Below, piece after piece: positions 34,586 to 45,401 of a DNA stretch of 64,000 nucleotides; the first letter of the stretch is position 1, and each line of letters begins with the position of its first letter. The notes under the pieces were generated by a model. The model did no database searches, was not told the DNA's origin, and saw nothing but the letters and a program-made list of their open reading frames with translations. The stretch lies in NCBI GenBank assembly GCA_024401555.1, contig JAKSKV010000011.1:1-64000 (forward strand), in the 5' to 3' direction. A program made the translations under genes and the position numbers. Source of the DNA: Paludibacteraceae bacterium (GTDB taxonomy: Bacteria; Bacteroidota; Bacteroidia; Bacteroidales; Paludibacteraceae).

Positions 34586-36439
34586 TCAATTCTTCTCTCC
34601 ACTACTCCATTCCCATAATTTCCGATAAAAGGCGTGGTGTGAAAGTGTAGCCGCATTGCCGATAATCATCAGTTTCATACGAGCTCTGGTCATCGCCACA
34701 TTCATACGGCGCAACTCCTTCAAGAAACCAATTTCGCCCTCATCGTTAGAACGCACCAAGCTGATGATCACCACATCACGCTCCTGTCCTTGAAAACCAT
34801 CCACCGAATTGACTGTAATGAATTTACGGAAAGGTTTCAGGAACTTAGACTCTTTGATCAAGTGTCGTAGGTAATAGACCTGTGCCTTATAGGGAGAGAT
34901 GATACCAAAATCGATTCGTTCCTCCATGACACGATGCGGGCCAACTTTTTCAATGAATTGCGTCAAGAGAGAGAGAACCAATTCACCCTCCATCTTATTC
35001 ACACGACCTGCGGTTTGGGCCACATACTCCTCCTCAAAGGAGAATTTCTCCGTATTGATCCACTCCATCGGCTCTTCAAAATCCAGGATGCCTCGACACT
35101 TCACCTCGTCCGCCGCCTTTAATTTCCCCTCGTAAAACCAATCGGAGGAGAACTGCATAATCTTTTCGTGCATACGATACTGCACATTCAGCAGAGAGAC
35201 CACTTCGGGCTTGCTCTCTGCCAACTTCTCCATCAAAGTGTGCGACAAGCCGGCTCGTTCCGCTTCAAAACACTTGATGGTGGGAGGCAATTGTTTATGG
35301 TCGCCCGCAAAAATCACCCGATGCGATTTACATATCGGAATCCAGCAAGCAGCCTCCAACGCTTGAGCCGCTTCGTCAATGAAAAGAGACTGGAAAGTTC
35401 TTCCATATAAAATATTATTCGCCGCACCCACTAAGGTACATGCCACGACACGAGAATCCGTAAAGAGTGACTCACGGATTTCATACTCTAATGACTCTGC
35501 CTTCTCTTTAATGGCCCGGGCCTTGTCACGATTCGTACGGTAAAGTTCTCGGACAGCTTTTCGCATACCCCATAGGGTGTCATACATCGGATGCGCCTCG
35601 AAACGTCGCTCGTAAGTATAGGACAACATCTTATCATCCACCCTGGATGGGTTGCCTATACGCAAGACATTCACGCCACGTTCCACCAACTGTTGCGAGA
35701 TCCAATCGACCGCCATATTACTCTGTGCACAGACCAAGACTTGGCTCTCCCTGCGCAGAGTCTCATAAATAGCCTCCACCAAAGTTGTGGTTTTACCAGT
35801 TCCCGGAGGCCCATGCACAATGGCGACATCCTTCGCACGAAGGATCTTGTTGATCGCCTCCTCTTGGGATGGATTCAACCACGGATAACGGATAGCCGAA
35901 AAGGAGAAGAATCCCGCCTCTCGCTTTCCTAAAAGAGTCTCCCTAAGATCATAGAGACGTCCATCCTTCACTGCCATCACCCGATCCATCGCATCGAACA
36001 TCGCCTTGTAACTGCTCTCGTCAAAACCGATCTGGACGCCCAAGCGGTCAATGGATTCCAACGCAGCCACATACTCCCTACCCGGCAAGGTGACAACCAG
36101 AGAGGTCGGAGTCGCAAAGTTCACCTGCGAGGTCATCTTGATCAGACGTACCTCTTCGTTGGGAGAGACACTGAAAAACTGGACGGTCTTTCCATACTCG
36201 AAATGGTCTTCCTCATCCTCCAAGGGAGCATGATGTAGCTCCACGACATATTGATTCAGGGAGTTATAATAGGATTTTCCGACCGAAAGGGGGTAACGAC
36301 AAACGCCAGCCGTCAACTTTTTGGGAATCGAGATATTAGAGGCTTGAAGATCAAAACTCTTCTTATCAAACTCATACTCCATTCTGAGTAAGTCTCTGTG
36401 CCTTTGAAGCGATAATATGGAAGAAACGATATTTGTCAT
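34586..36439 (-). CDS. Superfamily 1 (Upf1/IGHMBP2-like) DNA/RNA helicase
   Basis: About 617 residues from the ATG at 36439. Helicase motifs are clear: VHGPPGTGKTTT (motif I), LFIDEAAQALE (motif II, DEAA), FAGDHKQLPPT (III), LNVQYRMHEKI (IV) and VDGFQGQERDV (V), with MNVAMTRARMKL near the end (VI). The set matches UvrD-like SF1B enzymes of the Upf1/Dna2 group, which unwind nucleic acid 5' to 3'. An ATG 27 codons upstream is open but lies beyond the promoter element; Met47 of that longer frame is another possibility. The gene stands alone. Confidence 0.9.
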   Translation of the reverse strand: MTNIVSSILSLQRHRDLLRMEYEFDKKSFDLQASNISIPKKLTAGVCRYPLSVGKSYYNSLNQYVVELHHAPLEDEEDHFEYGKTVQFFSVSPNEEVRLIKMTSQVNFATPTSLVVTLPGREYVAALESIDRLGVQIGFDESSYKAMFDAMDRVMAVKDGRLYDLRETLLGKREAGFFSFSAIRYPWLNPSQEEAINKILRAKDVAIVHGPPGTGKTTTLVEAIYETLRRESQVLVCAQSNMAVDWISQQLVERGVNVLRIGNPSRVDDKMLSYTYERRFEAHPMYDTLWGMRKAVRELYRTNRDKARAIKEKAESLEYEIRESLFTDSRVVACTLVGAANNILYGRTFQSLFIDEAAQALEAACWIPICKSHRVIFAGDHKQLPPTIKCFEAERAGLSHTLMEKLAESKPEVVSLLNVQYRMHEKIMQFSSDWFYEGKLKAADEVKCRGILDFEEPMEWINTEKFSFEEEYVAQTAGRVNKMEGELVLSLLTQFIEKVGPHRVMEERIDFGIISPYKAQVYYLRHLIKESKFLKPFRKFITVNSVDGFQGQERDVVIISLVRSNDEGEIGFLKELRRMNVAMTRARMKLMIIGNAATLSHHAFYRKLWEWSSGEKN

Positions 36440-36447
36440 AATTACGA

Positions 36448-36455
36448 CAAAGATA
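36448..36455 (-). promoter_or_regulatory. Candidate -7 element (TATCTTTG on minus) for the helicase gene
   Basis: Plus-strand CAAAGATA, 8 bp before the ATG at 36439, would give an almost leaderless mRNA, or point to the ATG at 36382 as the real start. CAA at 36480-36482 could be the -33 box at a 24-bp distance. Confidence 0.45.
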
Positions 36456-36499
36456 GGGATATTTGCGGAGAGATGTAGACAACAGGGCGAAAGAGGAAC

Positions 36500-36535
36500 A
36501 AAAAAAATAGTAGTGGACACTAGCCCACTACTATT
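36500..36535 (-). terminator. Terminator of the T9SS cargo gene
   Basis: AATAGTAGTGG pairs with CCACTACTATT across an 8-base loop; on the minus strand it is followed by seven or eight T. Confidence 0.85.
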
Positions 36536-36556
36536 TCAATATGGAATCAGAAAAAA

Positions 36557-39500
36557 TTACTTGTTAAACACGACCTCGATGGTTCCCTTAAAGCTATTGC
36601 CATTGATCACAGCGCTGTAGAAGTATACGCCAGGATCGGCCATCTTACCTTTGGAGGTCTTACCATCCCAACCATTTTCTCCCTCAAATACCTTTTGTCC
36701 GTAACGATCAAAAATGGTAACCTGACGGCCCTCCAAGAAGGTATCGTTGAGTTCATCCTTTTGGTATGGTGTGAAGGCAGTTGGAACATGCTTCAAGACA
36801 TCAATGTTGTACAAATTGGATGGCACAGCCGGACAAACACCGTCACCAACGACCACATAGAACTTAGAGGAATCGGCAGGATAGAAGGTATAAGACTTAG
36901 ACAACTCATCCTCATCCCAATACATCAAGGAATCTTTCACCTCTTCATCCACGTCCGCCAACAATTCACCCTTCTCGTTGTATGCGGCACCAAGAGCGTC
37001 GAATCCACTCTTCACTTCAAACCATGCATAGAAGACAGGAGCGAAGTGGCGGGTATCCACCTTCAATGTCACCTCATCGCCAAACCAGCATCTCTTCAAA
37101 CCAGATGGTTCAGACACCAACGTGATCGAATCAGGGTTGAAACGCTCGTTCATATACAAGAGGATACTATCCCTACGTACTACCTTATAGTCGCGCCATG
37201 CTTGAAGCGCCTCTTTAGAACCAACCTCAGAGAGGCTATCCTCTACGGAGTTCATCACAATTCCGCAAGTTGTGTACAAACTATTATAACTGTAGGTGCG
37301 GCCACAAGTATTCTCCGCAAAATAATAAATCGGCCTTGGTTGCGCATTGAATGGCACTGGTGTACCAGAAACATAATCCGCACCATCCAAGTACCAACCC
37401 TCTTTTACCATATTCGCGCCCATAGAATCAACACATACGGATGTCATACTATCCAAAACATGAATCTTCAGCGTATCACTTTCACAGACATTCAGGTTCG
37501 ATGAAAGCATATTGATACGAGGTCTTTCATTAATGGTCAAGTAGGCTGCAGCGGTATCGGAACACTGCGTCAAGGTATCCATCACGACAAACACATACTT
37601 GCCGCTTTGGCCGAATCGGTTCAAGCGAGTGATCGCATCACGATTGGCCTCGTAAACCTCCTTGTCTGGATGAGCAAACTTATCGTAATAAGTGGTCTTA
37701 TTATCACTGAACACCAAATTAGATTCCGCAATCGCATCACGATAGCAATCGTAAGAGAATGTACTTGGAATCTCACGGATCGTTCCGTTCGCGCCACCGA
37801 CCAAGACTCTACCTTGTGCGAAGCGGGCTGAATTTGACCACAAATCGATATAGGATGACTCAGATCCACAAATGGTCAAGTCATTGGTGGTCACAGAAAC
37901 AACTGATTTAGGCTCCATCACGATAGCGGTCATTTTAATACTATCAGTGTTACCACACTTATCAGCGAAATAAATAAAGACATCCGTTGTCTTCTTTATC
38001 ACCGTTCCCGCAGAAGGCACCTGCCAGATCTTAATATCTTCACTCTCCGTACAGCCATCCACGACATATTGGCCTACCTTATTCATCAACTCTGGCGTAG
38101 TCATGGTACATTTCTTCACATTAGAAGCGAGAACTGTATCCTTCCAGTCTTCAGGGCGATTGAATCGAGGAGCTACCGAATCAACCACTAACACCACTTG
38201 TGTCAATGGAGCGCTCTCGTTGCCACACTTATCAGTGGCAATCCAAGTACGCCAGATGGTATAGTTGTTGTAATCACAAGAGTGCACATCCTCGGAACGA
38301 TTTGACTTAATACTCTTCGTGATGACAATCTCCTCCTCCGTAGAGCAATTATCAGTCGATTTAACCGTGACATCATTCATGTCAAGGGCAATTTGGATAA
38401 GGGAGTCCTGATCACAAGCGATGGTGATGGTATCTACCTTCGTCAAGATAGTTGGAGAAGTGACGTCATGGATAACATACTCTTGATCACAAGTAATCGT
38501 GTTGTTACGGACATCAGTCACCAAATAGGTTCTTACCAAGGTATAATCACATGGCGCCTCACCACGCTCGCTCTCCTCATAACGGAAGGTTCCCTCCTTA
38601 TATTTCTTTATATCAGAAATCGCGCCTCCGGCTGCCAAGAACTCCTCCCAAGTCTTGATTGGCGTAGGAATCTCTCCATAACATTCGTAAGTCACATCTT
38701 CCAATGGAGGACAGGTCAAAACCGGAGGAACCATATCCTCGATATTGACGATTTGGCTACATACATGTGGCGTCTCCTCAAATACATATTGGAAAATCCA
38801 ATCCACTTGGATCTTACCAATCTCATAATGGTCGGTACTATCCTTGCCATCAGAACGACGGAAATCGATGGTGGCCGCATTACAATCATCTATGGTGATC
38901 TCTGGTTTCACCAAACCAGCCAACTTCACCTCCTCGAAGGTCGCGAAGAATGAATCCAACAAGTTAACCGTAACCGTATCCTTCAACAAAGAACAATCGA
39001 ACAACTCAGTCTTCACAGTTACAGACTTCTCGCAAGAGTCCTTCATCAAGCCCTTTTGGTCAATGAAGATCCATCGGATATCGGTCTTACCCAACTCGAA
39101 TGGCTTGGAATCCCACTTGATTGGATTACCCGTTACAGGATCCACCTCCAACTCACCATTGCGGCGACGTTGTACGATCGGAACGATGCTATCGTCGTCA
39201 CACATATCGTAAGCGGTTGGGAAGGTCATATAGTTCTTCAACGAATCGGCTGGCAAAGAGCATAAGCCAGGCGTCAAAGTAACGATGATATCCTTATCAA
39301 TATCACAAGACTCCATCTTCAAAGCCACCGAGTCGATGACATTCACCAACATCATACAAGAGTCTTGGTTACCTGCTTTGTCGGTGAACAACCAAACGAA
39401 TCTATGCGTTTCAGTCGGGTATGTGATATTCTTCAACTCATCGTTGCGGTAAACAACTACAGAACTATCCTTTTGCTTGATGTAACCGATTACCTCAGGA

Positions 39501-42500
39501 TACAATCTACCGTCGCACACATCGTCGACAAAGAGTTCAGGCAATTCCAAGGCATCGAATGGCACCTCACACTCCGTAGTGGCGTAAACATCCTTTTCTG
39601 GATCCTTACATACGGTATCCAAAATCGGAGGAGTAGTATCCACAACAGAGAGATGTGTCACACAACTATCCATATCACCCTTACCATTGTCAAAATACCA
39701 CACCATCATGTGGTAACCGCGTGGAAGAGAATCGGAAACGCAAGAAGGCAATACCTCGTAGTTGGTAATCTTCAGCGCCATCTTCTCGATAGGATCCTCC
39801 GCACAAATCGCCTCCGTGCCACCGACACGATGTTGTACCTTCTTCACAGGGACAGAGTCATTGGCCGTGAAGAGGCTTTCGCAATCGATTACCAAAGTGG
39901 AGTCGGTTGACTTGTATTGATCATTCAAATACAAAATACGACGAACCATCACTGGGTATACGATTGTATCGTAATCCTTGGATTGAGAGGCGCTGGTACC
40001 CAAATTCTCATACTGGTACGGAGTACCCGAACATGCGTCATAAGTATATTTGGTCTCACAGAAGTAAGAGACTGTCGCATTAGGGATCTTATCCAAAGAG
40101 TTGTATGGAGATGGCGCCAAACAATTGTTTGGATCCACATAAGCCTCCGTATCGTCCGGACAATTATTCGGATGAGGAGGAATACCTGAAGAGATAATCA
40201 CCTCTCTTGAACACAATACAGTATCATACTTTTGCGCGTCAAAATCCAAATAGTCACTCGTGAACTCATAAGAGACGGTTGTCACACCAATTGGGAAACG
40301 ATGCTTTAAGAGTTGCTCTGGCGTAATGATCGAATCAACAGCAGATCCAATCACATCACCCGCATCATTGACACAATCTCCCGTGAAACGTATGGTCAAC
40401 TTCACATTTCCGCAATACATCGGGTTAGCGCCTGGAATAGTCAAGAGATTGGCCAATGTATATTTGGTATCTGGATTGACGGTTGATTGCGCTTGCGCCG
40501 AAGCATACAAATAGTTGCGGTTCGGATTTTTATTTACAGAAGTTCTGATAGGACCTACCGTATCGCAATCGAACATACGCTCCGCATTGTCCACGGAAAC
40601 GCGGCTATGGCAATACATCGCATTACCGGATGGATCCGCAAATTTCCAAAGAATAAATGTGGTACCTACCTCGTATTCGTCATACAAATCCTTATCCATG
40701 GTGTACAAGGTGGTATCAACACCTGGATCGGCTGACAAATCTTTCGCTGAACGGCCTGCGTATTGGGCCTTCACCATAATAACGGTGTCAGTAAAGGTCA
40801 AATCACGAAGCACAGGAATCTCAATATCAAGATTCTCACCAGGCTTTGCCACACAACCGTCGTCTGTCGTAACCTCCACTTTATAATCTTTCACCAATTC
40901 ACAGTCCACCTCAACAGCGAATGTATCGAGGATGCTTAACTGATAGTTACAAGTGGCGGTTTTGTGACAACCATCCTCAATGGTGTAAGTCACATCACCT
41001 ACGCCGGCAAAGAGCGTCAACGTCGTCTTAGATTTATCGTCACGTTGATCGTTATACAAAACATAGGTGGTATCGAAACTGTGGATATCCTCTTTCGCCA
41101 CATAATGAATCTTCACATGCAAAGCAGGATCGTCATCACAGCTGGTCTCATATTTAGGGATTGGCAAATAGATCGTCGTATCCAACACGCCCTTCTTCAA
41201 ATAATAGGTCGAAGGTTCGGATAACTGGCTACAATCGATGGTAGGCGCATCGGTGGAGTGGATATAGAAGGTGTCCTTCAACTCGGCCTTACAAACACCG
41301 TTCACCACCTCCAAACCAACTGGGAAGGAAGCATCTTTGGTGTCACACAAAACGCTCTTATCATAACCATCAATATGGATGACGCTGTCACTTGTCATGG
41401 TAGCTCCCGTGAGGTTCCATGTATAGCCCATCACATCCTCTTTGTTGACCAAAACAATGGTGTCGGAAGACTTCGCCACACACATGGTGTCCTCTCCACG
41501 ATAGGTCACAAAATTCAAACGGGAAGCGTCTGGTTGGTCATACAACCAAAGGATGATACTATCCTTACTCTCCGACGCAGTGTTGTATTTACCCTCCTCC
41601 TTGTTCCAAATATGTGAAGTCACATAGATCTTATAAGGTTGGTCAGGATCGAAGGATCCACTCAAACGGGCATTTTGATTGACGACCATGTCAGCGGATA
41701 GACTGTCGTCAGCCACCACCAAAGAGACTTTCGCCTCCGATTCGGAGATGCCCTTCGGATTCTCCATCCACCACTTGAATCCATATTTGTCACCATTTTC
41801 CAAGATCCAGTCCAATGCGGCGAGATCCTTCAGCTTATAGTGCTCGGTGTATGGATATTCGGTAATACAAACATTAGAGTGTCCATCGATGCCAGGACCG
41901 ACAGCCGATCCACAGATTTTACCTCCGACGGCGAAATCCACGCTAATCACATCGTTGTACTCAACATTATCCTTGTCTTTTCTCTTATAGTCAGCCTTCA
42001 CGCCATAATAAAAGACGCCCTTGTCCTGTAAACGGATAACAGCACGCTCTTTATGGCCATACTTGTCCAAAAGGAACGTCACCTCACCCGGATTCCATGG
42101 CGCCTCCGTCGAGTAGGTACCATCCGTATATTTCACCCATTGATAATCTGAATTACGAGGGAAACCAGCCGCATTTACAACAACCGTATCTCCCACGCAT
42201 GCGATACGCGGCGCCAAACATGCGCCAGCCGCCTCTGCGCTAATATAGTCTATCGCCAACTTTGCACAAGTAGGCATCTGCTCGAAACGAGGTTCAAAAG
42301 TGTAATCGCCTGAATGCTTTGATGGCAGATAACCGTAATAAACCATTTCGAAACGGTAAACAACAGGTTTTTCTCTCCTATCGCTACCAGGACCCGTAAT
42401 GGAACGATAATGGTCATCCAATTGATTTCCAAATTTAAAACGCACATCATCGCCCTCGTTTACCAATCCCTCGGCACCAGTCACGTATTCATTAGTATTA

Positions 42501-43390
42501 TCATCATAGATGGCTATATCCATATAATCGACCGTAGCGGTTCCGTGACCTGTACGAGCAATCAATTTTCCTTCTCTATCGAAACCGCATCCGATGCCTG
42601 GCTTGTTTTCAGGCATGATCAAATAGAAACGCATGGTAAAACGATACGTCTGCTCCGCAAACTTATCGTGGGCAAAGAAGATTTGAAAGAACTGGTTGTT
42701 TACATGATCTTTCACATAAAAATGGTTGTTCGGATTTACACCCAAAGAGTCGTCTATGTGTAAAGGCACGCCCAATTCCTCTTGGTTCATAATTTTTCCA
42801 TCATATCCTGAAGCCAAAGCCTTAAAGACAACACCTTGTTCAGAGAAATATTGTTCAAGTCCCGCAGGAGGCGTTGTGCTCCAATCCACACTGGAAGCGC
42901 CAGACATCAAGTTAAAGTCGGTACCTCCATAAAACTCTCCTGTCGTGGTTTGGTGGCAATCCTTTACCTTGCACTCTGTCTTTTGAAGGACGGTTGCCTT
43001 ATAGGTTTGCTTGGCTACTTCATCACCATCCTCATTGTATGCAGTCGCGATGACACGGACATACAAATCATGATCCGTCATCTCGAACGTATTGGATGGG
43101 ATAGTCAACTTACCCTGCGATTTCCAATCAGACTCATCAATAGAAGTCGCCCACTCATAGGAAAAATGCAATTTATCATCCACCGCAACATGCTGCACCT
43201 CAAAAGCCACAGGGTCTTTGGGACACGCTGCCACAACACCGAATGTGCTGATCTCCGCAGATTCGAAGGGATTCGACTGTGAAAATGCGACAAGGGAGAT
43301 AAACAGGGAACTCAAAAGCATCAAGAACTTTTTCGCTCCATTACCAACTTTAAGTATCATTTTATTTAAAATTATATTTCTCATTATCAA
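36557..43390 (-). CDS. Giant T9SS-secreted protein with type-B (gliding-motility-associated) C-terminal sorting domain
   Basis: A 2277-residue exported protein. The N-terminus is a signal peptide (KKFLMLLSSLFISLVAFSQ). The middle is a long series of beta-sandwich-like segments of roughly 80-100 residues, many with a Cys pair and a WxFxDxxGN-like line (FTDKAGNQDSC, ATDKCGNESAP), resembling HYR/adhesin repeats. The last ~80 residues (PYQKDELNDTF, then VTIFDRYGQKVFEG and GVYFYSAV) are the CHU_C/TIGR04131 type-B sorting domain recognised by the type IX system. It is likely attached to the cell surface or released as an adhesin or SprB-like filament. porU lies in the same window. The start may be Met1 or Met3. 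Confidence 0.9.
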   Translation of the reverse strand: MIMRNIILNKMILKVGNGAKKFLMLLSSLFISLVAFSQSNPFESAEISTFGVVAACPKDPVAFEVQHVAVDDKLHFSYEWATSIDESDWKSQGKLTIPSNTFEMTDHDLYVRVIATAYNEDGDEVAKQTYKATVLQKTECKVKDCHQTTTGEFYGGTDFNLMSGASSVDWSTTPPAGLEQYFSEQGVVFKALASGYDGKIMNQEELGVPLHIDDSLGVNPNNHFYVKDHVNNQFFQIFFAHDKFAEQTYRFTMRFYLIMPENKPGIGCGFDREGKLIARTGHGTATVDYMDIAIYDDNTNEYVTGAEGLVNEGDDVRFKFGNQLDDHYRSITGPGSDRREKPVVYRFEMVYYGYLPSKHSGDYTFEPRFEQMPTCAKLAIDYISAEAAGACLAPRIACVGDTVVVNAAGFPRNSDYQWVKYTDGTYSTEAPWNPGEVTFLLDKYGHKERAVIRLQDKGVFYYGVKADYKRKDKDNVEYNDVISVDFAVGGKICGSAVGPGIDGHSNVCITEYPYTEHYKLKDLAALDWILENGDKYGFKWWMENPKGISESEAKVSLVVADDSLSADMVVNQNARLSGSFDPDQPYKIYVTSHIWNKEEGKYNTASESKDSIILWLYDQPDASRLNFVTYRGEDTMCVAKSSDTIVLVNKEDVMGYTWNLTGATMTSDSVIHIDGYDKSVLCDTKDASFPVGLEVVNGVCKAELKDTFYIHSTDAPTIDCSQLSEPSTYYLKKGVLDTTIYLPIPKYETSCDDDPALHVKIHYVAKEDIHSFDTTYVLYNDQRDDKSKTTLTLFAGVGDVTYTIEDGCHKTATCNYQLSILDTFAVEVDCELVKDYKVEVTTDDGCVAKPGENLDIEIPVLRDLTFTDTVIMVKAQYAGRSAKDLSADPGVDTTLYTMDKDLYDEYEVGTTFILWKFADPSGNAMYCHSRVSVDNAERMFDCDTVGPIRTSVNKNPNRNYLYASAQAQSTVNPDTKYTLANLLTIPGANPMYCGNVKLTIRFTGDCVNDAGDVIGSAVDSIITPEQLLKHRFPIGVTTVSYEFTSDYLDFDAQKYDTVLCSREVIISSGIPPHPNNCPDDTEAYVDPNNCLAPSPYNSLDKIPNATVSYFCETKYTYDACSGTPYQYENLGTSASQSKDYDTIVYPVMVRRILYLNDQYKSTDSTLVIDCESLFTANDSVPVKKVQHRVGGTEAICAEDPIEKMALKITNYEVLPSCVSDSLPRGYHMMVWYFDNGKGDMDSCVTHLSVVDTTPPILDTVCKDPEKDVYATTECEVPFDALELPELFVDDVCDGRLYPEVIGYIKQKDSSVVVYRNDELKNITYPTETHRFVWLFTDKAGNQDSCMMLVNVIDSVALKMESCDIDKDIIVTLTPGLCSLPADSLKNYMTFPTAYDMCDDDSIVPIVQRRRNGELEVDPVTGNPIKWDSKPFELGKTDIRWIFIDQKGLMKDSCEKSVTVKTELFDCSLLKDTVTVNLLDSFFATFEEVKLAGLVKPEITIDDCNAATIDFRRSDGKDSTDHYEIGKIQVDWIFQYVFEETPHVCSQIVNIEDMVPPVLTCPPLEDVTYECYGEIPTPIKTWEEFLAAGGAISDIKKYKEGTFRYEESERGEAPCDYTLVRTYLVTDVRNNTITCDQEYVIHDVTSPTILTKVDTITIACDQDSLIQIALDMNDVTVKSTDNCSTEEEIVITKSIKSNRSEDVHSCDYNNYTIWRTWIATDKCGNESAPLTQVVLVVDSVAPRFNRPEDWKDTVLASNVKKCTMTTPELMNKVGQYVVDGCTESEDIKIWQVPSAGTVIKKTTDVFIYFADKCGNTDSIKMTAIVMEPKSVVSVTTNDLTICGSESSYIDLWSNSARFAQGRVLVGGANGTIREIPSTFSYDCYRDAIAESNLVFSDNKTTYYDKFAHPDKEVYEANRDAITRLNRFGQSGKYVFVVMDTLTQCSDTAAAYLTINERPRINMLSSNLNVCESDTLKIHVLDSMTSVCVDSMGANMVKEGWYLDGADYVSGTPVPFNAQPRPIYYFAENTCGRTYSYNSLYTTCGIVMNSVEDSLSEVGSKEALQAWRDYKVVRRDSILLYMNERFNPDSITLVSEPSGLKRCWFGDEVTLKVDTRHFAPVFYAWFEVKSGFDALGAAYNEKGELLADVDEEVKDSLMYWDEDELSKSYTFYPADSSKFYVVVGDGVCPAVPSNLYNIDVLKHVPTAFTPYQKDELNDTFLEGRQVTIFDRYGQKVFEGENGWDGKTSKGKMADPGVYFYSAVINGNSFKGTIEVVFNK

Positions 43391-43801
43391 AAAAGTGTCT
43401 ACAAATGGCCGTCATTTCATAACTTCACCAAGAATAACCGTGATTCGAAACCACCATATTGTCCTGAACTTATCCTGCTAAGCAACGAGTCAACTTCAAA
43501 CATTTCGTGTTTTTCATTCTTCCACAAATCATCAAGAACACCTATCTTCACTGATAAAAACTGAGAGTCAAATAGTTATGTTCTTCAACATATACCCAGT
43601 TTTCGGCGACAAATTTAAGTTAATTTTTTCTATTTAGGAACATTTCGCAATAAAAATTGCCCCAAATAACACAACCTCTCATTTGATTATCAGAAATCAA
43701 CCATCCTTACATGCCTTTTCACAAACAAACAGACAATTATAAAGCAAAAAAGAGGGAGACGAACATCGCCGTCTCCCTCCATATCACATCTAATCAAGCA
43801 A
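43391..43801. other. Intergenic region upstream of the T9SS cargo gene
   Basis: No gene is supported. Minus-strand TAAATTTG (plus CAAATTTA, 43610-43617) is a possible promoter for the cargo gene with a leader of about 215 bases. The glyS terminator occupies the right part. Confidence 0.4.
43745..43779 (-). terminator. glyS terminator
   Basis: GAGGGAGACG (43752-43761) pairs with CGTCTCCCTC (43770-43779); on the minus strand a T-rich run follows. Confidence 0.85.
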
Positions 43802-45352
43802 TTAGTCTTGCATCATCTTCTTGAAAAGGTTTCTCATATTAACCGCCTCTCCGATGATTGAGTGAAGCTCAGAGATCTTCACGCGATCTTGCTGCATAGA
43901 GTCACGATAACGCAATGTTACCGTATTATCCTCCAATGTTTGGTGGTCAACAGTGATACAGAACGGAGTACCGATCGCATCTTGACGACGGTAGCGCTTT
44001 CCGATGGTATCCTTCTCCTCATAAGCGCATCTGTAATCGAACTTCAAATCATTCATGATCTCAGCCGCCTTTTCAGGAAGACCATCCTTCTTCAACAATG
44101 GAAGGACAGCGCACTTAACAGGAGCCAATGCTGGTGGCAATGCCAAAACGACACGCTTGTCGCCACCCTCCAACTGCTCCTCCTTGTAAGAACCAGCCAT
44201 CACAGAGAGGAACATACGGTCCACACCAATAGAGGTCTCGATTACGTAAGGAATGTATGACTTGTTCTCCTCTGGATCGAAATATTCCAACTTCTTACCT
44301 GAGAATTGACCGTGACGGGACAAATCCCAATTGGTACGAGAGTGAATACCCTCCACCTCCTTGAAACCGAAAGGCATTTGGAACTCGATATCAGTAGCAG
44401 CGTTAGCGTAGTGAGCCAACTTATCGTGATCGTGGTAGCGATACTTCTCATCACCCAAACCGAGTGACTTGTGCCACTTCAAGCGGAAATTCTTCCAGTG
44501 CTTGAACCACTCCATCTCAGTACCTGGCTTGCAGAAGAATTGCATCTCCATCTGCTCGAACTCACGCATACGGAAAATGAACTGACGAGCGACGATCTCA
44601 TTACGGAAGGCCTTACCGATTTGGGCGATTCCGAAAGGAATCTTCATACGACCAGTCTTTTGAACGTTCAAGAAGTTGGTGAAGATACCTTGGCAAGTCT
44701 CAGGACGAAGGTAGATAGACATGGTGTTCTCCGCTGTTGAACCCACCTCAGTCTTAAACATCAAGTTGAATTGCTTCACATCAGTCCAGTTCTTGGTACC
44801 GCTGATAGGGCAAACGATCTCCTCATCAAGGATGATCTGTTTCAACTCATCCAAATCGTTATCGTTCAATGCCTTAGCGAAACGTGCGTGAAGAGCGTCT
44901 CTCTTCTCCACATTCTCCAACACACGAGGGTTGGTGCTCTTGAACTTCTCAGCGTCGAAAGCGTCGCCAAACTTCTTAGCGGCCTTCTCCACCTCTTTAT
45001 TGATCTTGTCATCGTACTTGGCGATTTGATCCTCGATCAAAACGTCCGCACGATAACGCTTCTTGGAATCACGGTTATCGATCAATGGATCGTTGAAAGC
45101 GTCAACGTGACCAGAAGCCTTCCATGTAGTAGGCTCCATAAAGATAGCCGCATCGACACCAACGATATTTTGGTGAAGAAGCGTCATGCTATCCCACCAG
45201 AATTTCTTAATGTTGTTCTTCAACTCGACACCATTCTGACCATAGTCATAAACAGCACCTAATCCACCGTAAATCTCACTTGAAGGGAATACAAAACCGT
45301 ACTCTTTACAGTGAGAAACTAATTGTTTGAAAACATCTTCTTGTGAAGCCAT
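43802..45352 (-). CDS. glyS: Glycine--tRNA ligase (single-chain class II)
   Basis: A 516-residue homodimeric-type glycyl-tRNA synthetase, which charges tRNA-Gly. The N-terminal VFPSSEIYGGLGAVYDYG is the class II motif 1 region with the Gly pocket; YLRPETCQGIFTNF and FRNEIVARQFIFRMREFEQ lead to motif 2, and ETSIGVDRMFL is motif 3. The C-terminal anticodon-binding domain starts near 400. An insertion at about 90-160 is charged and helical. It lies 49 bp downstream of the cyclophilin gene in the same direction and probably shares its transcript. Confidence 0.95.
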   Translation of the reverse strand: MASQEDVFKQLVSHCKEYGFVFPSSEIYGGLGAVYDYGQNGVELKNNIKKFWWDSMTLLHQNIVGVDAAIFMEPTTWKASGHVDAFNDPLIDNRDSKKRYRADVLIEDQIAKYDDKINKEVEKAAKKFGDAFDAEKFKSTNPRVLENVEKRDALHARFAKALNDNDLDELKQIILDEEIVCPISGTKNWTDVKQFNLMFKTEVGSTAENTMSIYLRPETCQGIFTNFLNVQKTGRMKIPFGIAQIGKAFRNEIVARQFIFRMREFEQMEMQFFCKPGTEMEWFKHWKNFRLKWHKSLGLGDEKYRYHDHDKLAHYANAATDIEFQMPFGFKEVEGIHSRTNWDLSRHGQFSGKKLEYFDPEENKSYIPYVIETSIGVDRMFLSVMAGSYKEEQLEGGDKRVVLALPPALAPVKCAVLPLLKKDGLPEKAAEIMNDLKFDYRCAYEEKDTIGKRYRRQDAIGTPFCITVDHQTLEDNTVTLRYRDSMQQDRVKISELHSIIGEAVNMRNLFKKMMQD

Positions 45353-45401
45353 TACCTTATATAATAAAAAGTATAAAACTAAAATTACTTCAATAAATCT
45401 T

